Below, one piece after another: positions 57,997 to 64,000 of a stretch of 64,000 nucleotides of DNA (within the stretch, counting starts at the first letter, position 1; every line of letters starts with the position of its first letter). A program made the position numbers and the translations under genes. The notes beneath the pieces were generated by a model. The model worked only from the letters and a program-made list of their open reading frames with translations, was not told the DNA's origin and made no database searches. Origin of the DNA: Zizania palustris (Eukaryota; Streptophyta; Magnoliopsida; Poales; Poaceae). The stretch spans positions 62,196,330 through 62,260,329 of the forward strand of contig JAAALK010000079.1 in assembly GCA_019279435.1 (NCBI GenBank), read 5' to 3'.

Positions 57997-59711
57997 GTGG
58001 ATGCCCCCGCGGAGCCCGCGTCCATGGCGTCCGTGTCGTCCCCGTACCCGTCGCAGGCCGTCCTCCTCCTCCAGCAGCCGCTCCAGCTCCAGCTCCAGCT
58101 CCGGCACGGTGGTGCCTGTCTCCGGTACCGCCGGTTGCAGAGGAGGGAACCTGACGTAGTTACGCCGGCAGGGCTCTCCGCCGGCGGGCGGAGTGGAGCG
58201 GGGATCCTGCTGCAGCTGCCTGCGCTGCGGGCGGCCGAGGGGAAGGATGGGCGGATCGTGACTAAGGACGACGACGAGGAGGAGGTGGCGGCGGTGGAGC
58301 GGGAAGATGAGGACGTGAGGAGGGAGGAGGATAAGCCAGGAGACTATGGGGCCCAGGAGGTGGCGGCGGCGAGGGGATCAGGGCGGTTCGCCGCTGACTA
58401 CATCTCGCTCGGCATCAGGGAGCCCGTTTACGAGGTAATGGATCAAACGCCTTGTAATGGTTGACTGTAAATTGGAGACAAGATGATCATGCATCAGCCA
58501 CCTTCTGCTCTTAGTCGAAATTATGGATTGCAGATTTGCAGTAGCTCACGTTCTCGGGTCCATTCAATCAGTATGAATCCAAATCTAGAGAAACAATGCA
58601 TACTCTTTGACTCCGTTAATACAAATATGCAGCTGTCATGCTAATTTGATGCGTGTTTAGGATATGATTGCGTTGGAATGCAAAGCTGATTACATATTTT
58701 GGAACATACATCAATGCAAGATGCAACTTAACCTTCTCAATATCAAATTATACTCAGGTCATACAATTGAAATCTAATGGGAGGATGTCTACCAAAAAAA
58801 TAAGCCGGAGGCAGCTATTGAAATCAAGCGGTAGGTAGAAATAATATGTTTTCAAATTTCATGCACGGCTAATCAACATGATTAGTCTGTACCAAACTCT
58901 CGTATACTGTTATTGCACATGTAATTGATAATTAATTGGCACTGTTTTTTTAAATAACATTTCGGGTAATTTATGTTCTTTCTTGTGATTGTAAAGCATA
59001 TTCACTGGATTTCTGTTGATTTTCAACTCCTTTTCTTATAGGCCTCCGCCTACGAGATACCAGAAGTGTGGACCCATCGCTGTGGCTAATGAATTCAATG
59101 CCTTCCCTGCTGGTAATAAGATACTTTCAATAATTATTTATTTGTAGTTATCATTGTTTGTCTTGCTCATTTTTTCTACAATTTAAAGTTATACAAACAA
59201 TGTAATAACTAATGATTGGTGCTAATAATTATGTGTGTGCAAGAGCCTGAAGATTGTATAAGAGTTCTGTTACCAGTAGTCCAGTACACAGTTGCCTGTC
59301 AAAATTATCTGATGTTATTTTAGCAGATCATAGAGTGCACAAAACTGTTGCGTTCAAAGAAAAAAGTCACTGCTAAACATACTGCTTCGATGTGCCATCT
59401 CTTATAGGTACGTGAACAAGCCATATTAGTCAATCTTGGTTCCTTACGAGCAATTGCTATGCATGAGCGTGTTCTTATATTCAATTACAACAGGTCAGTT
59501 TGTACACTTGTCATTTTATTAAAAAAATATTTATTTGGTGAACTGAATAGCCCAGGAGGAAAATTATATTTATTTGGCGAACTGTTATAAAACTTATCAA
59601 TTATTATCTAACTTGAGTAGCCTAGGAGGAAAGGCCTTCTTAGAGTCATTATTACCACGGCTAAATCCAAGAAACATCAATGGTGGACCGGCAATGATAT
59701 TTCAACTTGAG
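57997..59711 (+). CDS. MRS2-A: MRS2-A-like chloroplast Mg transporter, 5' part
   Basis: Five exons in this window: 57997-58434, 58758-58830, 59042-59112, 59408-59493, 59618-59711; phases agree. The N-terminus is Ser/Arg-rich without a clear hydrophobic core, compatible with a plastid transit peptide, and an acidic stretch follows. Exons 3-5 carry the MRS2/CorA soluble-domain signatures LRLRDTRSVDPSLW, ILVNLGSLRAIAMHERVLIF and FLESLLPRLNP. MRS2 proteins form pentameric Mg channels; the pore motif GMN and both membrane segments lie in later exons that are not in the window. No continuation is found before 64000, so intron 5 exceeds 4.2 kb. It contains nested MITEs and a Copia insertion. An internal Met at 58024 is an alternative start. 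Whether the gene is complete downstream cannot be judged here. Confidence 0.85.
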
Positions 59712-59934
59712 GTAATGGACATATGGATATCACTGTATTAATCCATATTTGTGGGCTGGAACAGTCTTAATATGATGCCGTGTTGCATTGCAAAGTTGTT
59801 TTGTTTCTATTTATCACCGTGGAAAGTTTATTTTGACTTCAACTCACATAGGAATAGGATTAAGGCGCCTCAGGATTGCTACACGAGATGCTTAAATATG
59901 TTCATATATGTTATATTTTCAACGGATAGCACAT

Positions 59935-61110
59935 TCAGAGCATTTTCATTGTAATTGATATCTAACTTGCTATCTTTAGAGCATCTTTATTGTACTTGCT
60001 ATTTTTGACTTGCTATTCATAGCAATAGTAAGTCCCCCTATTCTAATTGGTTTGCTATTTTGCTATCCACTCCAATGTACTTGCTAAATGTGAATTACTA
60101 TTTAAATGAAGCTATATTTAATCAATTTATATATATATGCAAAGAAAGTAAAATAATTAAACAATCTCAATATTCAATGGAATAACAAGTTTGATTGTCT
60201 TGTTAAAGCATCTCCATTGTACTTGTTATTTTTGACTTGCGATTCATAGCAATAACAAGCTTTTTTATTCAAATTAACTTGTTATTTTGCTATTCACTCC
60301 AATGTACTTACTAAATATGATTCTCTATTTAAATATAACTATATTTTATTAATTTATACATGCAAAGAAAATGAAAATAATTAAGAGCATCTCCATTGTA
60401 ATTGCTATCCAACTTGTTATTCTTAAAAATAGCAAGAATTGTCCAAAAATTGTCTCCATTGTACTTGCTATTTGACTTGTTATTTTAAGGAGCTTGCTAT
60501 TTCTCTCACCAAACTTGCTACATGTAGCAAGCTTGGTGAGAGAAATAGCAAGTTTTTTAAAATAGCAAGTATAATGGAGTGAGTAGCAATATAGCAAGCC
60601 AATTAAAATAGAGAGACTTGCTATTGCTATGAATAGCAAGTCAAAATAACAATTACAATGGAGATGCTCTAAACAAGCTTGGAATAGCAAGTTTGGTTGG
60701 CTTGCTAGATGTAGCAAGTGTGGAGAGAGGAATAGCAAACCCCCTAAAATAACAAGTCAAGTAGCAAGTACAATAGAGTAATTTTTTGGATCATACTTGC
60801 TATTTTAGAGGATAGCAAGTACAATAGAGATGCTCTTAAAAATAACAAGAATTGTTTAAAAGAATCTCCATTATACTTGCCATATGACTTGCTATTTTAT
60901 GGGGCTTGCTATTTCTCTCACTAAACTTGCTACATGTAGCAAGACAGTAAAACTTGATATCCATCAACTATATTCAAATAGCAAGTTAACAATAGCAAGT
61001 ACATTGGAGTGAGTAGCAAAATAACAAGTTAATTAAAATAGAGAGACTTGCTATTGCTATGAATAGCAAGTAAAAACAACAATTATAATAGAGATGCTCT
61101 TAGGGCATCT
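59935..61110. repeat. Nested MITE cluster in MRS2-A intron 5
   Basis: At least six direct and inverted copies of one AT-rich family. The ends read gagcatctccattgtacttg and ttgctatt; the inverse is aatagcaagtacaatggaga then tgctct. Internal marks are ttgctattgctatgaatagc and ttgctacatgtagcaag. Copies are truncated and inserted into one another, so the whole stretch can fold in many ways. No coding sequence. Confidence 0.75.
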
Positions 61111-61399
61111 ATAAGAATTTATTATTAAAATATGGGCTATATGTGCAGCACCATATGAGTTGATTACTCACTGAACATCGTCCTAGTTTCTCTTAATGGT
61201 TGACTGGAATCTTGAACAAGAATAAGGTTATCATCCGTGATGTTCAAAGTACTTTGTGATTGTACAATATCTTTTATGGTATCATTATTTATTTGTTAAA
61301 TCATTTAACAAATGTTGATGAAAAAATATTTAAATTTTATAGCCATCATGCATTTATCAACATTTCATGGTATGCTTGTATTTCCATCCAGTTGAGAGT

Positions 61400-61745
61400 G
61401 CCAGCCTGTGAAATACCGGGCCAACATGTGTTATAGACTCCTTTACGGGCCTGCGGCTAGGGCTGGGCTAAGGTCCAAGATGAACTAGTTAGAGGTTGAT
61501 TAAGTTGTAATCTATTTTAATTCAGTTTAGATTTCCTCCTAAAGGATAATAGATTAGATTAATAGAGTCTTTAGAGTTTACTTCTAAAGGATAGTAGATT
61601 AGATTAATAGAGTCCTTAGAGTTTAAGGGTCTTGGCCTTATAAAAGACAGATGTAATAATTGTAATCTTTATGAAGGAGTAATGGTCTCCACAGTTAAGG
61701 AGAGATTTACCTTGTCAACCTAGCCGGTATCAATTTGGTATCAAA
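61400..61745 (+). mobile_element. LTR fragment with primer-binding site, plus strand
   Basis: It looks like a plus-strand LTR: a doubled block (ggataatagattagattaat and ggatagtagattagattaat), a TATA-like ttataaaaga at 61638, and directly after it a degenerate initiator-tRNA-Met binding site (ttggtatcaaagtc at about 61735). The left border near 61406 is uncertain. No internal region follows in this orientation; it abuts the minus-strand Copia LTR. Confidence 0.4.
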
Positions 61746-61903
61746 GTCGGTTGGAACATCGACAACCATGTTTGGTGTAGTTGGTAGATGCAATTTCTTC
61801 CGGAAGCTTCACTCTACTCTATTACTTTGTCATACATATACAAGTTATATGGACTCACTTGGGCCTACACTCACATTATACATGCATAGCCCAACACTCC
61901 CCC

Positions 61904-63668
61904 TCAAGATGGATGATAGATATCTATCATACCCATCTTGTTACATGAAGATATACATTCTCTAACACCTAAACTCTTTGTTAGACAATCAGCCACCTGT
62001 TCTCTAGAAACTACATGGCCTAATTTTAAGATTCCTTCATCCATCCTTTCTTTAATGAAGAAGTGATCTATCTCAATATGCTTTGTTCGATCATGCTGAA
62101 TTGGGTTATTAGCAATATTAATGGCTGATTTGTTATCACACCACAACTCTATAGGAGTGCTTTTCAACAATTTTAGCTCATCTAGAAGATTTCTCATCCA
62201 TAACAATTCAGTCAAACTTATAGACATTGCCCTGTACTCTGCCTCAGCAGTTGAGCGAGATACCACCGATTGCTTCTTACTTCTCCAAGATACCAAATTG
62301 CCACCAACAAATACACAATAGCCTGAAGTTGATCTTCTATCATCAAGACAATTAGCCCAATCTGCATCACAATATCCTTTCACATCCAAGTGTCTATTTT
62401 TCTTGAACCATAGACCTTTACCTAGACTTCCCTTTAAATACCTTAAGATCCTATATACTGCATCCATATGACCACTTCTTGGATCATGCATAAATCGACT
62501 TACTAGACTGACAACATATGTTATATCAGGCCTTGTGTGACACAAATATATTAGTCTCCCTACAAGTTTTTGATATCTTTCCTTATCTACTGTGTCTCCG
62601 GATTCAACACATAGCTTATGATTTTGTTCAATAGGTGTATTAGCAGGTCGACAGTCAAGCATACATGTGTCAGCCAACAAATCTCATGCATACTTTCGCT
62701 GTAAAAGAACTATTCCTTTAGGAGATCTTGCAACCTCAATCCCCAGAAAATATTTCATCATACCTAGATCCTTCACTTCAAATTCTTTGCATAAATTTGC
62801 TTTTAACCTAGTTATTTCTAAGGAATCATCTCCTGTAATGATCATATCATCAACATACACAACAAGGATAGTTATATGACACCCATTTAAATAATAGAAT
62901 ACAGTGTGATCTCCATTACATTGTCTGTAGCCCATACCACACATTGCACGTCTAAAACGATCAAACCATGCCCTGGGTGACTGTTTGAGACCATATAAAG
63001 ATTTTCTCAATCTTAATGCCTTTCCTCTTGTTGTAGTGTAGTAAATCCAGGTGGAATTTCCATATAAACCTCTTCCTGAAGTTCTCCATGTAGAAAAGCA
63101 TTCTTAACATCCAATTGGTATAATGGCCAATTAAGATTAGCTGCACAAGAGATAAGAATTCTCACTGTACTCATCTTTGCAACTGGTGCAAATGTCTCAT
63201 CATAATCAATTCCATATGTTTGACTATAGCCTTTAGCCACAAGTCTTGTCTTATATCTTTCCACCTTTCCTTCTGGGTTCTGCTTTACAGTATACACCCA
63301 CTTGCAATTGACCATCTTTTTCCCTTCCGGGAATGGTACAAGACTCCAAGTCTTGTTTTTTCAAGAGCTTCTAGCTCCTCCATCATAGCTTGACGCCATC
63401 TTGGATCTTGCTTTGCTTCTTTCCAATCTTTTGGAATAAGCACTGAATTTAGTGATACCACAAATGACTTGTAAGTAGGAGATAAAGAAGCATATGATAC
63501 ATAACTAGCAATGTTATTCTTATTCATGTCTTTCTCCATTTCATCTTCAAAACCATATCTATGTGGAGGTTTCCCTGCCTTGCTTCTTATTCCCTTTCTT
63601 ATGGCAATAGGCAAGTTAGATTCTTCTTCTACTACTTCTAGCTCTTCTCTACTTACCTCAGAGGACAC
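61904..63668 (-). pseudogene. Copia pol remnant: reverse transcriptase and RNase H
   Basis: Four minus-strand blocks cover the C-terminal half of a Copia polyprotein. 63285-63668 is the linker and start of the RT (WRQAMMEELEALEK). 63013-63315 has WVYTVKQNPEG and YQLDVKNAFLHGEL. 62684-63010 has SLYGLKQSPRAWF and the catalytic box YVDD. 61904-62680 is RNase H (CDADWANCLDDRRSTSGYC, STAEAEYRAM, CDNKSAI). The frame is broken at three places: a shift near 63340-63360 in an A run, a shift near 63015-63040, and an in-frame TGA at 62686-62684. The active-site residues are intact, so decay followed an active phase. Confidence 0.88.
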
Positions 63669-64000
63669 TTGGATATTACTTGAGTGATCTAATAACTGAA
63701 CATTAATATCATCATCTGAGATTGTTGTTGATTAACTTGTTGCGTTCTTGGAAGTCTTATTCATCTTCTTGTGTAAACTTGCAAATTGTCTTCCTGGTGA
63801 GGCTTTCTCCATTCTTGTTCATGTATAGGATCATCCATCAGACAAGGGATAGAACCAACTAGAACATCCATTTTTCTTGATTGTTCACCTTCTTTAAAGG
63901 CCAATGTCTCATTCTTCCTATCCTGATTACTCTCTTCATAAGTTGGATTGTCAAGATCAATAAACAGGGAGTTAAGTCTGTCTTTTCTCCATAAAATGGA
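63669..64000 (-). other. Further Copia internal sequence
   Basis: Minus-strand continuation of the Copia element toward integrase. Open segments are short and broken; no domain can be named. Confidence 0.4.

Larger units (their letters stand above)
61746..64000 (-). mobile_element. Copia (Ty1) LTR retrotransposon, truncated by window
   Basis: It reads on the minus strand. The pol remains occupy 63668-61904. A purine tract (ttgagggggag) follows at about 61907-61897, and the 3' LTR starts TGTTGGGCTATGCATG at 61896, reading toward lower coordinates; its far end is not clear. The element continues past 64000, so the 5' LTR, gag and integrase are outside the window. It lies inside or at the edge of MRS2-A intron 5, in the opposite orientation. 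Confidence 0.8.

Noticed and set aside
59935..61110. CRISPR-like array
   Set aside because: The repeats are inverted, nested and without regular spacers. They are MITEs in a plant intron.

Overview
This is a plant nuclear window. Split genes with GT/AG introns, GC-rich first exons and dense PIF/Tourist-like, Stowaway-like and LTR elements point to a grass. The gene set and order (two tandem AGO5/MEL1-clade Argonautes, then a GATA/TIFY/CCT factor, a SAAL1-like ARM protein, RMI2 and the chloroplast Mg transporter MRS2-A) match what I recall of the rice chromosome 3 interval holding OsAGO12, OsAGO11 and MRS2-A. I infer Oryza or a close relative; the proteins are clearly not identical to cultivated rice as I remember it.

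Layout: 0.85-7.69 kb, a LINE on the minus strand with a full-length ORF2 whose reverse transcriptase centre is changed (YAND for YADD) and a broken ORF1 region. 9.3-15.2 kb, Argonaute copy A (minus, 22 exons, intact, 1011 aa). 15.4-17.3 kb, MITE-like repeats. 18.2-25.1 kb, Argonaute copy B (minus, the same 22 exons, two single-base deletions: a recent pseudogene). 25.4-37.9 kb, repeat-rich spacer with a 1.3 kb TRIM-type LTR element, three elements with TTA/TAA duplications, a 160-bp minisatellite and a large solo LTR. 38.0-39.4 kb, an intronless BAHD acyltransferase. 42.3-46.4 kb, the GATA/TIFY/CCT gene (minus). 47.6-53.8 kb, the SAAL1-like gene (minus), carrying a 319-bp TRIM in an intron. 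54.5-57.1 kb, RMI2 (plus), head to head with the SAAL1-like gene. 58.0 kb to beyond the window, MRS2-A (plus, first five exons), whose fifth intron holds nested MITEs and a broken Copia element running off the end.

These are independent genes, not an operon: small-RNA effectors (Argonautes), specialised metabolism (BAHD), transcription (GATA/TIFY), genome stability (RMI2) and plastid Mg transport (MRS2-A). The strongest observations are the intact/broken Argonaute pair, the mosaic similarity between the copies (5' half homogenised, 3' half diverged) and two very small LTR elements with perfect target duplications. I found no CRISPR, phage or bacterial system.
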